Of a stretch of 34,283 nucleotides of DNA, positions 1 to 8,769 are shown in pieces. This DNA comes from Candidatus Altimarinota bacterium (GTDB taxonomy: Bacteria; Patescibacteriota; Gracilibacteria; UBA4473). Made by a program: the position numbers and the translations under genes. The notes under the pieces were generated by a model. It worked only from the letters and a program-made list of their open reading frames with translations. It was not told the origin of the DNA and ran no database searches. The number at the start of each line of letters is the position of its first letter. Within the stretch, counting starts at the first letter, position 1. The DNA is taken from positions 1 to 34,283 of the forward strand of contig JALVIB010000030.1 in NCBI GenBank assembly GCA_027028725.1, written 5' to 3'.

Positions 1-405
1 AAGTTCTCAGCAGAAAAAACAGGAACAAAAAAAACAATAAAAAACTTTCCTTTGGCTCCCTCTTTTTTGAAAGAGGGCGGGGGGTGATTTTCCTTTTTCG
101 CGGGATTTTGCTACTTCTTTCTAAAAATCCCCCTCAGTCCCCCTTTGAAGAAAGGGGGAGTGCTCAGCAAGGGAAACAGAAGAAGAAAAAAACAATAAAA
201 CACTTTTCCTTTTGGCTCCCTCTTTTTCTAAAGAGGGCGGGGGGTGATTTTCCTTTTTTCGCGAGATTTTACTGCTTCTTTTTAAAATCCCCCTCAGTCC
301 CCCTTTGAAGAAAGGGGGAAGTTCTCAGCAAGAAAAACAGGAACAAAAAAACAATAAAACAGTTCCTTTTGGCTCCCTCTTTTTCTAAAGAGGGGTGGGG
401 TGATT
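1..405. repeat. Tandem GC-rich repeat, about 160-bp unit, 2.5 copies
   Basis: The phrase GGCTCCCTC recurs at 54, 214 and 371, and the hairpin-forming block AATCCCCCTCAGTCCCCC with its complement GAAAGGGGG recurs at about 125-160 and 285-320, so the unit is about 160 bp. Each unit has two C-run/G-run inverted repeats separated by A-rich spacers (AACAGGAACAAAA and similar). One copy carries the iterated TCGCGGGA motif at 98 and the next carries a mutated TCGCGAGA. The short reading frame 84-308 is only repeat translated and is not called as a gene. A relative of the block lies inside the prepilin gene at 15284-15428. Confidence 0.8.
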
Positions 406-423
406 TTAAAAAAATAAAAACAC

Positions 424-456
424 AAAAAAACCCCCTCACTCGCGTGAGGGGGTTTT
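424..456 (-). terminator. Intrinsic terminator of the S-layer gene
   Basis: A perfect nine-pair stem (CCCCCTCAC at 431-439, GTGAGGGGG at 444-452) has a TCGC loop, an A-run on the left and a T-run on the right. Read on the minus strand it follows the S-layer stop codon by about 90 bases and ends in a run of seven U, a textbook Rho-independent terminator. The symmetrical flanks would also stop transcription on the plus strand. Confidence 0.85.
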
Positions 457-464
457 AAATTATC

Positions 465-492
465 AAGTCCGGACTTCGGAAAGTCCGGACTT
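465..492. repeat. Paired 12-bp palindrome AAGTCCGGACTT
   Basis: Two copies of the perfect palindrome AAGTCCGGACTT (465-476 and 481-492) are separated by CGGA. The same palindrome occurs, mostly in pairs, at 8637/8671, 14702/14733, 31228/31262 and singly at 27243. Here it lies between the S-layer stop and its main terminator. Confidence 0.85.
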
Positions 493-546
493 AAGATAAT
501 TTTTTGAACTTTTGAAGAGTTCTAACTTTTTACAGCAATGACGCCA

Positions 547-3500
547 TTACTGTTCAGAAGCACCAGCCAAAGTGCCGCTAGGAATAGTTAACTCGTATCC
601 ATTTAAGAATGGATAAGCACCAGTATTATCTGACCGATCAGACCAAACAATATCAGCTGGGGCAGCAGCAGTAACAGGAGTATCTAACACTCCGTCACCA
701 TTACCATCAGTCCCCGCACCAGCATTATCTGTAGCATCAACTGTTTCGTAAGCTGCAGCAGCTGTTGCTTCGTTAACAAATGAGAATGAAAGAGAATCAA
801 CCCCATCTGTTGTGTTAAGAGGGTCTTTAGTTCTTAATTCATAATAGTTAGTATTTTCAATTAAGTCACTAAATCCATCAAATACAAGAGCATCGTATGT
901 TCCAGCTCCGGCAGAATCTAATATAGCTACAGGATTACCTGTGTAACCAGAATCTGCAAATTTAACTAAACTCCAATTTGTGTCTGTGAAATCAGCTGAT
1001 GTATCGTATACATTAGTTGAAGAAGATGTCACAGAGAATGTTAATCTGTTAATGTTAGCATCTCCTGCAGCATCAGTAGAAATAGAGAATCTGAAAACAG
1101 CTTTATCACTTCCACCAGCAGAATCAGCAGTAAATACTGGTTGAGTTGATTTTGGAAGAGCGTTTATTGTTATCTTTGTTTTGTAAGCAATAAATGCATC
1201 ACCAGTAGCTGGTGCACCAGCAATACTTGTTTGGCTAACATCAGTTCCAGTAGCACCTGTTAGCGCCTCAATTCCAGTGCTAGTTGTCCCCGGTATAGAA
1301 GGCATTGTCGTATCTAGTTCTAATTTTAACTGTTTAGCAGTTCTAGCTGCATCGTTAATGTTTCTGACCTTAATTTTAACAGTTACGTCTGCACTACCAT
1401 CCTTCGGAACAATAATCTTATTGGCGTTAAGTTCAAAATGAACTTTTCCGTTTGTCATTTGTTCTGTCCCTAGCAACTGACCAGCTTCGTTGTATAACAT
1501 AAAGTCAGCATGACCATCAAAGTCAGTTCCTATTGCATTAGTTAGGTAAAGATCTTTAACTTGAATTTCATCATATTTAGATTCTAAACGCAATTTCCAT
1601 ACCTCAGCAGTTTGATTTTCAACTAGAACAGTTGATGGATAGATACCTTCTTGTGAAACAGTTAGTGTTCCAGAAGTTGTAAATGTGAATTCTGCTCCAC
1701 ATAAGTAGTTAGGTGTATCTAATGATCCGTCACAAGCACCTGTTAGATCGCCTGGACCAGCCGTATCAGTACCACCTAATAGATCACCAGCTTCGTAAAC
1801 TTTAACACCACTACCATTTTCAGCATTATCAGCATCAACTGCTGTAACTGCCATTCGGATAGTAGATCCACCTGGTGCTTCAGTAACGGCTGTCCCTACT
1901 GGGACTTGTGCACCAAATTCACCAGAATTATTAACAGTTCCTTCATTATTTTTACATGTAACTGTGTTTCCTGTAACATCTTCTACCACACATGTTTCTG
2001 CACCAATAGTTAGAGTATCTCCATCAGAAATGTTATTTGCACTAGCAACAGTAAATCCGGATGAAGCCGCACCAACTGGGTATTCTCGTGAAACGCTATT
2101 AATATCCTGTCCAGTATGATCAACATCAACAGTAGATGGATCAACAACGATAGCTGTAGCTCCAGTACCTGCATCTGCTGTAACAATAATAAAGTCACCA
2201 TTCATTTCAATAACATCTCCTGCTTTTACATCAGCAGTAATACCACTAGTACAGTTAACTGGAGAAGTTGAGTTTGTAGCTGACGCATCAGCTGCTGGAC
2301 AAATAGCCCCTCCTACAACATTTGTTGTACTTGTTCCGTCGTCAACTACAGTTGTATTAGCCAAAGCCTCAGTAGCAACTGCTTCAATAGTATCCATCAC
2401 AACAGTAAATTCTTCTTGTCCTGCTGATGGAATTACAACTGCAATGTCGTTAAAGGCTGCAGTTCCTTTAATTGAAGCATCTGACGAATTATCAAGAGTT
2501 TTACTTGATCCGATTTGTTGTCCGTCCACAAACAATGAAGCTGTGAAGTTTGAGTAGTTAGATTCAGCCGCACCTGTTCCCAATCCTTTGATTGTGATTG
2601 AAGTAATGTTTACATCTCCTGAATCATTGTTGTCTAGAACGAATTTCATAAATGTAGCATCTTGAATACCAGCAACAGCTACCTCTGAAGTAAAGCTATC
2701 TGTTCGTGTAATTGTTAGAACTGATTCCTCAACTTCAACTTTTGAAGCCAATGCTGAACCCAAAAGATCATTTTCTACTACTGTATCCCCTGAAGAAATG
2801 TATTCTGGAGAATCAAAGTCTTTGGCATATAATGCAAATTTAACCCATGATCCTGTAGTAGCTTCATCTTTGATGTTCATTACAAGTTTCATTACTGAAG
2901 CACCTGTAATTTCAAATTGAGAAGAATAATCTAGGTAAGGAGCTGCATCAGTTCCTGATAAAGTGTTTTCTGTATCAACTAGATCGTCGTTCAAGTACAA
3001 TCGGAAGTTGTCGAAGTAGTTGTTCAATGTTGTAAGACTGTGTTGGTCTCCTGCAGTATCTCCATCAATGTCGTATGAATCAACTTTAATTTTAACTCCG
3101 TCAACCATAATTGGTTGTGAAACAACAACTCGTGCTGTCATAGCTACAACATCGTTAGATCCCGGAGCGTATTCTTGGTTTCCTAGAGAGTTAGGGTCTC
3201 GAGAAACATTAATGTCTCCTGAATCAATTGTGTATTTAGCCAAAGTAGCGTTAGCGTCTTCAGCGTTGTTTCCTGATGGGTCAACTGTTTTAACACCGAA
3301 TGCTGTACCGATTTCGATACCTACAATGTCTTCAAAGTTATCAACTTTGAATTCGATGTAATCATTAGCTTCTGCTGAAACAACATCAGCTCGCATTGAG
3401 AAGATTCGAGAATCTCCGTCTTCAATAACATATCCTCCTGTAACTCCGTTATCTAATCGGAATGTTACATAGTCTCCGTCAATAATAGTTTCTGCAGAAA

Positions 3501-4830
3501 CTTGTTCTCCTGAAACATATAGAGCGAAGTTTTCTAGGTCGTTAGCTAGTTCAGCTGTACCTGTGTTTTTGAAAGTAATAGCTCTCAACTCAATATCTTT
3601 GTTTGTAGTTGAAGAGTTTAACATTCGGAATTTACCTAATTCTACAAAAGAATCACCAACATTAACTGTTGTATTTGATCCCAAAGTAGTCATAGTAAGT
3701 TGTGAAACTTGGTAATCAGCAACTTCCATTTCTTCACCTTCAATAGGGAAGTTTCCTACAACATTAGCTGCTGTAGATACGATGTCGTCAGCTGAAACAA
3801 CTGCGAATCGGTTGTGGTGTCCGATGTTACATCCTTCAGCACCAGATGCGTAACAAGTACCATCAGCTGCCAAAGTGTATTTGTTAGAAGCAACAACATC
3901 AGCAACCAAAGTTTGTCCCGCAGGAACTACAATTGGTGGGTTGAATCGTAATTCAACGATATCGTCGTTGTTAACAGATCGGTCGTTTCCAACTTTGAAT
4001 CCGTCAATTTCTAACCAAACTTTGTCGAAATCATCTGAATCACCAAGACCCAAACGAGTCAAAGTAATAGCTGAAATTTCAACATCGCTGTCATCAGAAG
4101 CTGTCAAATCAAGAGTTGTGAAAGGAACTGAAGTAGCATTGTAAGGAATGTTTGTTCCTCGTGGTGTATCAGCAGATAGAGAAACTTCTAGAGTTCCTGC
4201 TGCTGGATTAGTCGCTTCAGTAGCTGCCAGTAAACCTTGGTAAACAACAACTGCTGCTTCAGCACGAGTAACAGTATTTGCTGGTGCAAATGTACCGTCA
4301 CCGTAACCTAACATAATTCCGTGAGCTTTAACTGTTTCTACATATGGGTAGAACCAATCAGCTGGGTCAACATCGCTGAAGCTTGGTCCGTTATCAATTT
4401 CTTCTAATTCGAAGGCATTAACAACTTCTTTAGCTATTTCAGCTCGGTTGATTAGGTTGGCTGGTTTAAATGTACCGTCTGGATATCCGTCGATCCATCC
4501 GTAGTTGTACATTGTTTCTACATAATCGTAGAACCAGTCACCTTCTTGTACATCAGGGAAGTGTGCACCTCCTGTTGTGTCAATAGCTACATCAGCTGCA
4601 AGTACAATAATTTTTGATACTTCAGCACGATTTAGCTCTCTGTTTGGAGCAAAAGAACCATCATCATTACCAGTCATCACATTGATAGCTGCTAATTCTG
4701 AGATAGCCTCGTCTGCCCAAGATGGAATCTCTGCATCGTCAGTGTATGCAAAAGCTGTCGTCGTAACGAAAGCTAGTGCCAAAAATGACAATAGAGCGAC
4801 TCCTTTTTTAATTTTTGATAAAAAATTCAT
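547..4830 (-). CDS. SLH-domain S-layer-like surface protein, 1427 aa
   Basis: Very long secreted protein. Residues 1 to about 28 form a signal peptide (KIKK, a hydrophobic core, then TTAFA before YTDD). Three SLH repeats follow at about 36-85, 92-145 and 150-205, each with the family pattern (FxDV, WFYxYVE, GYxDGTFxPxxxxxRAE). SLH domains anchor surface proteins to cell-wall polymers. The remainder consists of tandem beta-rich modules with a recurring pattern (NFxLYVxGxxV and similar), and a stretch at about 815-1070 with four pairs of cysteines. It is therefore probably the S-layer subunit or a major surface protein. The gene contains no copy of the iterated TCCCGCGA motif in 4.3 kb. The ATG at 4828-4830 has no Shine-Dalgarno sequence. 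The stop is TAA. Confidence 0.9.
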   Translation of the reverse strand: MNFLSKIKKGVALLSFLALAFVTTTAFAYTDDAEIPSWADEAISELAAINVMTGNDDGSFAPNRELNRAEVSKIIVLAADVAIDTTGGAHFPDVQEGDWFYDYVETMYNYGWIDGYPDGTFKPANLINRAEIAKEVVNAFELEEIDNGPSFSDVDPADWFYPYVETVKAHGIMLGYGDGTFAPANTVTRAEAAVVVYQGLLAATEATNPAAGTLEVSLSADTPRGTNIPYNATSVPFTTLDLTASDDSDVEISAITLTRLGLGDSDDFDKVWLEIDGFKVGNDRSVNNDDIVELRFNPPIVVPAGQTLVADVVASNKYTLAADGTCYASGAEGCNIGHHNRFAVVSADDIVSTAANVVGNFPIEGEEMEVADYQVSQLTMTTLGSNTTVNVGDSFVELGKFRMLNSSTTNKDIELRAITFKNTGTAELANDLENFALYVSGEQVSAETIIDGDYVTFRLDNGVTGGYVIEDGDSRIFSMRADVVSAEANDYIEFKVDNFEDIVGIEIGTAFGVKTVDPSGNNAEDANATLAKYTIDSGDINVSRDPNSLGNQEYAPGSNDVVAMTARVVVSQPIMVDGVKIKVDSYDIDGDTAGDQHSLTTLNNYFDNFRLYLNDDLVDTENTLSGTDAAPYLDYSSQFEITGASVMKLVMNIKDEATTGSWVKFALYAKDFDSPEYISSGDTVVENDLLGSALASKVEVEESVLTITRTDSFTSEVAVAGIQDATFMKFVLDNNDSGDVNITSITIKGLGTGAAESNYSNFTASLFVDGQQIGSSKTLDNSSDASIKGTAAFNDIAVVIPSAGQEEFTVVMDTIEAVATEALANTTVVDDGTSTTNVVGGAICPAADASATNSTSPVNCTSGITADVKAGDVIEMNGDFIIVTADAGTGATAIVVDPSTVDVDHTGQDINSVSREYPVGAASSGFTVASANNISDGDTLTIGAETCVVEDVTGNTVTCKNNEGTVNNSGEFGAQVPVGTAVTEAPGGSTIRMAVTAVDADNAENGSGVKVYEAGDLLGGTDTAGPGDLTGACDGSLDTPNYLCGAEFTFTTSGTLTVSQEGIYPSTVLVENQTAEVWKLRLESKYDEIQVKDLYLTNAIGTDFDGHADFMLYNEAGQLLGTEQMTNGKVHFELNANKIIVPKDGSADVTVKIKVRNINDAARTAKQLKLELDTTMPSIPGTTSTGIEALTGATGTDVSQTSIAGAPATGDAFIAYKTKITINALPKSTQPVFTADSAGGSDKAVFRFSISTDAAGDANINRLTFSVTSSSTNVYDTSADFTDTNWSLVKFADSGYTGNPVAILDSAGAGTYDALVFDGFSDLIENTNYYELRTKDPLNTTDGVDSLSFSFVNEATAAAAYETVDATDNAGAGTDGNGDGVLDTPVTAAAPADIVWSDRSDNTGAYPFLNGYELTIPSGTLAGASEQ

Positions 4831-4890
4831 CTTAGTTTTTATTTAGTAAATAAAGAAAATATTCCCCAAAAAGGGGGCTTTCTTGGGTTT

Positions 4891-4941
4891 GATTTACCAA
4901 TACAAAAAGCTCGCGAAAAAACACGAGAAAATTGGTAAATC
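4891..4941 (-). promoter_or_regulatory. Stem-loop in the 5' leader of the S-layer gene
   Basis: GATTTACCAAT at 4891-4901 and its exact complement ATTGGTAAATC at 4931-4941 form an 11-pair stem with a 29-base loop. It lies 60-110 bases before the S-layer start codon and just downstream of a candidate promoter, so it would be at the 5' end of the mRNA. Stabilising leader structures are known for abundant surface-protein mRNAs; that role here is inferred. Confidence 0.55.
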
Positions 4942-4969
4942 GATATATAAGGTAGTTGAAAAAACTCAA
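4942..4969 (-). promoter_or_regulatory. Candidate sigma70-type promoter of the S-layer gene
   Basis: On the minus strand TTGAGT (complement of 4964-4969) is followed after 16 bases by TATATC (complement of 4942-4947). Transcription from here would give a leader of about 105 bases containing the 4891-4941 stem-loop. Confidence 0.35.
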
Positions 4970-5087
4970 TATTAAGTTTTCTCATGGATATTCCGCAGAA
5001 TCCCGCGAAAAAATCCACTAAAAGGATTATTTAAATCCCTTAAAAAATTTCTAGAAAGACTATCATTTCATCTTTCCGGCCGTCTTT

Positions 5088-5222
5088 TCAAAGATCAAGG
5101 TCATTTGGCGATCCATTACTGGAGCGGGATAAGAGGACACACTCGTCCAAGTTATCCAAACCTGCGCGAATTGTACCTACTTGTCTCCAGAAAGTCAAAC
5201 TTTCGTGATTTTCTAGACACAT
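5088..5222 (-). CDS. Possible 44-residue ORF, unrecognised
   Basis: An ATG at 5220-5222 opens a 44-codon frame ending in TGA at 5088-5090. The peptide begins MCLENHESLTFWRQVG and ends SNGSPNDLDL. Amino-acid composition is plausible for a real protein or the tail of a lost gene, and the stretch is free of dispersed repeats, but there is no recognisable domain and no start signal. It may be chance. Confidence 0.18.
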   Translation of the reverse strand: MCLENHESLTFWRQVGTIRAGLDNLDECVLLSRSSNGSPNDLDL

Positions 5223-5568
5223 TTAATACAATGCAAGTAGTTAAACGAATTTCGCGGGATTTTGTTACAAAAAAACTTAGATTACGAGTTCACAAGATTA
5301 CAATAAATTCCCGCGAAAATTTACCATCTTCGTCATTGCGAGGAGCGAAGTATGAGCGACGCGGCAATCTACTTCCTTATTTTCAAATCCCCCTTAATCC
5401 CCCTTTCTCAAGGGGGAAATTTAAGGAATTATTTAAAAATCCCGCGAAATCTTCGCAAAAAATGTAGGGACGCCCTTTATAGGCGTCCAAAAAAAATGAA
5501 TTCCAAATTATCGGGCGACCACAAGGAATCGCCCCTACGAAAAATTTCGCGGGATTTTCCAACAGGGG

Positions 5569-5643
5569 TGGTGGAGCCAAGGAGAATCGAACTCCTATCT
5601 CTGCATTGTCAAGATGAGTATTTTACCATTAAACTATGACCCC
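5569..5643 (-). tRNA. tRNA with atypical anticodon arm, anticodon unresolved
   Basis: Read on the minus strand: acceptor GGGGTCA pairs with TGGCTCC, followed by A and an encoded CCA. The D-arm is GTTT..AAAT with a GG loop, and the T-arm AGGAG/CTCCT has loop TTCGATT. The molecule is 72 nt without CCA. The anticodon arm is abnormal: CTCAT can pair with ATG-AG only if one C is bulged, giving loop CTTGACA (anticodon UGA with C37, but no long variable arm as in tRNA-Ser). Reading the loop as TTGACAA gives GAC (Val), but then the stem is mostly mismatched. A 14-base inverted copy of this arm lies at 5698-5711. The gene may be degenerate. Confidence 0.7.
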
Positions 5644-5665
5644 GACTCCACCAGCGCGGAGTATA

Positions 5666-5697
5666 TAAAAAAAGCTCGCCACAGCAAGCTCTTTTTA
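5666..5697. terminator. Bidirectional hairpin terminator
   Basis: AGCTCGC and GCAAGCT pair (seven pairs including one G-U) around a four-base loop, with an A-run on one side and a T-run on the other, so it can terminate transcription in both directions. It overlaps a possible tRNA promoter on the minus strand (TTGCTG, complement of 5682-5687, 16 bases, TATACT, complement of 5660-5665), so both roles are possible. Confidence 0.5.
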
Positions 5698-6280
5698 TTG
5701 ACAATGCAGAGTGGGCCATAACTTTGGCACTCATCACTGGGATAATACCCATTCTTGTTTTATTTGTCAAAAAAAATCCCGCGAAAATTTACCATATTCG
5801 TCATTGCGAGGAGCGAGGTATGAGCGACGCGGCAATCTACTTCCTTATTTTCAAATCCCCCTTAATCCCCCTTTCTCAAGAGGAAAAACTAAGGAATTAC
5901 AAAAAAATCCCGCGAAATCTTCGCAAAAAATGTAGGGACGCCCTTTATGGGCGTCCAAAAAAAGTTAGATTACAAGTTCACGAGTTTACGAGTTCACAAG
6001 ATTACAATAAATTCCCGCGAAAATTTACCATCTTCGTCATTGCGAGGAGCGAGGTATGAGCGACGCGGCAATCTACTTCCTTATTTTCAAATCCCCCTTA
6101 ATCCCCCTTTCTCAAGAGGAAAAACTAAGGAATTACAATAAATTCCCGCGAAAATTTACCATCTTCGTCATTGCGAGGAGCGAAGTATGAGCGACGCGGC
6201 AATCTACTTCCTTATTTTCAAATCCCCCTTAATCTCTTTCTCAAGGGGGAAAACTAAGGAATTATTTTGAAAATTTCGCG

Positions 6281-6315
6281 GGATTTTCAAAAGGACAGGT
6301 CACGACCTGTCCTTT
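6281..6315 (-). terminator. Intrinsic terminator of fusA
   Basis: AGGACAGG and CCTGTCCT (within 6292-6313) form a strong stem. On the minus strand the stem is followed by TTTTGAAAATCC, about 25 bases after the fusA stop. The iterated TCGCGGGA motif at 6276 adjoins it. Confidence 0.7.
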
Positions 6316-6339
6316 CTTGTTATCTTATAAACTCGTAAA

Positions 6340-8421
6340 CTATTCCCCGTTTCGTTCAGCGATAATTTTTTCTTCAACACTTTTTGGAACTTTCGCGTAA
6401 TCCGCGAATTCCATTGAATAACTGGCTCGTCCTTGAGTCATTGAACGAAGTTCTGTCGCGTATCCAAACATCTCTCCTAGTGGGATTTTGGCTTTAACAA
6501 AGTTGTTTAGACCGCGTGTCCCAGATTCTTGAATAATTCCTCGTTTTGAAGAAATGTTTCCCATAACATCTCCCAAATAATCTTCCGGAGTAATGACTTC
6601 CACATTCATAATTGGTTCAAGAATTGCTGGATCAGCGCGTTTTCCTCCGTCTTTGAAGGCTTGTGCCGCCGCAATCTTAAAGGCTAATTCAGATGAATCC
6701 ACATCGTGGTAGTTACCATCAACTAGTTCAACTTCCACATCAACTACTGGATATCCCGCGAGAATTCCGCGAGAAGTTGCTTCGTTAAATCCTTTTTCAC
6801 AACCTGGAATATACTCGTTTGGAATTGAAGCTCCTTTAATAGAGTTGATGAATTTAAATCCTGATCCCGGTTCTCCCGGACGAATTTTACAAATAACATG
6901 CGCGAATTGTCCACGACCACCTGATTGTTTCTTGTGAATGTATTCTGCATCAACTTCTTTTTGAATAGTTTCGCGGTAAGCAACTTGTGGTTGCCCGATA
7001 TTCGCTTCAACTTTGAATTCTCGTTTCAAACGATCAACTAGAATGTCTAGGTGAAGTTCTCCCATTCCCGCGATAATTGTTTGTAAAGTTTCTTCGTCAG
7101 TCCAGACTTTGAAAGTTGGATCTTCTTCGGCTAATTTTTGTAGAGCCAATCCCATTTTTTCTTGGTCAGCTTTTGTTTTTGGTTCAATTGAAATCGAAAT
7201 AACCGGTTCTGGGAACTCAATACTTTCTAGCAAGAACTCTTTCCCCATATCACACAAAGTGTCCCCTGTTTTGGTCGCTTTCAAACCAACAACCGCTCCA
7301 ATGTGTCCGGCTTGAATTTCTGGAATTTCTTCGCGGTGATTGGCGTGCATTTGTAATAATCGTCCCACTCGTTCTTTTTTCCCAGAATTAGCGTTGTAGA
7401 TATAAGATCCGGATTTCAAAGTCCCAGCATAAACTCGCACGAAACTAAGTCGTCCCACATACGGATCAGTGGCAATTTTGAAAGCCAAAGCCGCCAAAGG
7501 TCCGTCTTTGTCCGGAGGACAAGCCGTTTTCTTTTCTGGATCATTAACATCTTGCGCCTCAGCTGGTGGAATATCTTTTGGTGAAGGTAGTAATTCGCAA
7601 ACTTTGTCTAACATTGGTTGCACTCCTTTGTTTTTCAAAGCCGTTCCCGTCATAACCGGTACAAATTCTCCGGCAATAACTGCTCGTCGCATTCCCGCGA
7701 TAATTTCTTCTTCGCTCAATTCTTCTCCGTTCAAGTATTTTTCCATCAAAACTTCGTCTGACCCAGCTACCGCTTCCAGCATTTTTTCACGCCATTCTGC
7801 TGCTTCATCAGCCATATCTGCCGGAATATCAACAACATTAATATCCTTTCCAAGATCATCGTTGTAAACAGTCGCTTTCATTGCAATCAAATCAACAATT
7901 CCTTTGAAATCCGCTTCATTTCCGATTGGCAACTGAATTGGGAAAGCGTTTTTGGTCAATCTTTCGACAATTGAGTCATAACTTCGCCAAAAACTAGCTC
8001 CAGTTCGGTCTAGTTTGTTGATAAAACACATTCGCGGAACATTATATTTGTCAGCTTGTCGCCAAACTGTTTCTGATTGTGGCTCAACTCCCGCCACACC
8101 ATCAAAAATACAAACCGCTCCATCCAAAACTCGCAAAGATCGTTCCACTTCCACGGTAAAATCCACGTGACCAGGTGTATCGATAATGTTAATTTGGTGT
8201 CCTTTCCAGAAAGCAGTTGTCGCTGCCGAAGTAATGGTAATACCTCGTTCTTGTTCTTGTTCCATCCAGTCCATAGTAGCTTCACCTTCGTGAACTTCTC
8301 CTAATTTGTGAGATTTCCCAGTATAGAACAAAATTCGTTCTGTTACGGTTGTTTTTCCAGCGTCGATATGGGCAATAATTCCAATATTTCGGACTTGCTC
8401 CAGAGGTAAGATTTTAGTCAT
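6340..8421 (-). CDS. fusA: Elongation factor G, 693 aa
   Basis: The translocation GTPase of the ribosome. It is full length for the family. The G domain shows the P-loop AHIDAGKTT (residues 17-25), the switch region [18 protein letters not shown] and NKLD. Domains II-V follow, with the conserved GMGELHLDI and the GAxYxxxxYRxMTQGRA-type C-terminal signature (here [18 protein letters not shown]). The start ATG has an A-rich leader and no Shine-Dalgarno sequence. A promoter and terminator can be assigned, so it appears to be monocistronic. Three motif cores (6754, 7066, 7693) occur at conserved residues such as SRGILAGYP, so there the motif arose by codon choice rather than by insertion. Confidence 0.98.
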   Translation of the reverse strand: MTKILPLEQVRNIGIIAHIDAGKTTVTERILFYTGKSHKLGEVHEGEATMDWMEQEQERGITITSAATTAFWKGHQINIIDTPGHVDFTVEVERSLRVLDGAVCIFDGVAGVEPQSETVWRQADKYNVPRMCFINKLDRTGASFWRSYDSIVERLTKNAFPIQLPIGNEADFKGIVDLIAMKATVYNDDLGKDINVVDIPADMADEAAEWREKMLEAVAGSDEVLMEKYLNGEELSEEEIIAGMRRAVIAGEFVPVMTGTALKNKGVQPMLDKVCELLPSPKDIPPAEAQDVNDPEKKTACPPDKDGPLAALAFKIATDPYVGRLSFVRVYAGTLKSGSYIYNANSGKKERVGRLLQMHANHREEIPEIQAGHIGAVVGLKATKTGDTLCDMGKEFLLESIEFPEPVISISIEPKTKADQEKMGLALQKLAEEDPTFKVWTDEETLQTIIAGMGELHLDILVDRLKREFKVEANIGQPQVAYRETIQKEVDAEYIHKKQSGGRGQFAHVICKIRPGEPGSGFKFINSIKGASIPNEYIPGCEKGFNEATSRGILAGYPVVDVEVELVDGNYHDVDSSELAFKIAAAQAFKDGGKRADPAILEPIMNVEVITPEDYLGDVMGNISSKRGIIQESGTRGLNNFVKAKIPLGEMFGYATELRSMTQGRASYSMEFADYAKVPKSVEEKIIAERNGE

Positions 8422-8448
8422 TTTTTAATAATTAATATATCGCGCGAA

Positions 8449-8476
8449 ATTTTAGAAGTAGCGCCAAAAAAGTCAA
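8449..8476 (-). promoter_or_regulatory. Candidate promoter of fusA
   Basis: On the minus strand TTGACT (complement of 8471-8476), a 16-base spacer and TAAAAT (complement of 8449-8454). The start codon is about 28 bases beyond the -10 box. Confidence 0.5.
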
Positions 8477-8515
8477 ATGGATTAAAATCCCGCGAAAAAT
8501 TGTTTTTTTGTTTTT

Positions 8516-8598
8516 GTCATTCTGGCTTGTCCAGAATCAGAAAATCTTTTTGATTCTCGACGAAACTTAAATTACACCTTGATTTTGGCGAGAATGAC
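8516..8598. repeat. Palindromic intergenic element GTCATTCT...AGAATGAC
   Basis: GTCATTCT at 8516-8523 and AGAATGAC at 8591-8598 are perfect inverted ends. Inside are further inverted pieces (CTGGCTTGTCCAG; AGAATCAG versus TGATTCTCG). It lies in the 348-base gap between the divergent fusA and protease genes, which otherwise holds three motif cores, an AAGTCCGGACTT pair and the two promoters. Confidence 0.6.
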
Positions 8599-8636
8599 GC
8601 ACTAAAAATCCCGCGAAATTTTCAAAAAGAAAAAAC

Positions 8637-8682
8637 AAGTCCGGACTTAACACAGGATAAAAAGCATTTAAAGTCCGGACTT
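8637..8682. repeat. Paired AAGTCCGGACTT palindromes
   Basis: Perfect 12-bp palindromes at 8637-8648 and 8671-8682, 22 bases apart. They belong to the same family as 465-492. Confidence 0.8.
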
Positions 8683-8711
8683 AAGTTTTTTCACAGAAAA
8701 TTTCGCGGGAT

Positions 8712-8739
8712 TTGCCAAAAAAAGCAAAACAAATAAAAT
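8712..8739 (+). promoter_or_regulatory. Candidate promoter of the S41 protease gene
   Basis: TTGCCA (8712-8717), 16 bases, TAAAAT (8734-8739), giving a leader of about 24 bases to the ATG at 8770. A copy of the iterated motif (8703-8710) abuts the -35 box. Confidence 0.4.
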
Positions 8740-8769
8740 TTTCGCAGTTTTCTTTTTAAAACAAATAAA

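Larger units (their letters stand above)
5278..6268. repeat. Four copies of a composite 125-190 bp repeat flanking a tRNA
   Basis: Copies begin near 5301, 5770, 6005 and 6137. Each runs: iterated motif, TTTACCATCTTCGTCATTGC, GAGGAGCGARGTATGAGCG, CGGCAATCTACTTCC, then a C-run/G-run hairpin (CCCCCTTAATCCCCC with AAGGGGGAAA) and AAGGAATTA. Copies 1 and 2 continue with a second motif and a hairpin TAGGGACGCCC/GGCGTCC (to 5493 and 5961). Short ORFs here are translations of the repeat. Spacers hold GAGTTCACAAGATTACAAT blocks, also seen inverted beside the fusA, purH and ftsK 3' ends. No protein gene is visible from 5223 to 6339. Confidence 0.85.

Noticed and set aside
84-308. 74-residue ORF and similar short ORFs at 5105-5467, 5711-6141 and 10874-11137
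   Set aside because: They are translations of dispersed repeats (peptides such as LNPPFSRGK), with no gene-like context.
5698-5760. Second tRNA on the plus strand
   Set aside because: Only the 14-base anticodon-arm copy matches; no T-arm or acceptor stem can be formed.
5278-6268. CRISPR array
   Set aside because: The four repeats are long, composite and unevenly spaced, with repeat-derived spacers and no cas gene.
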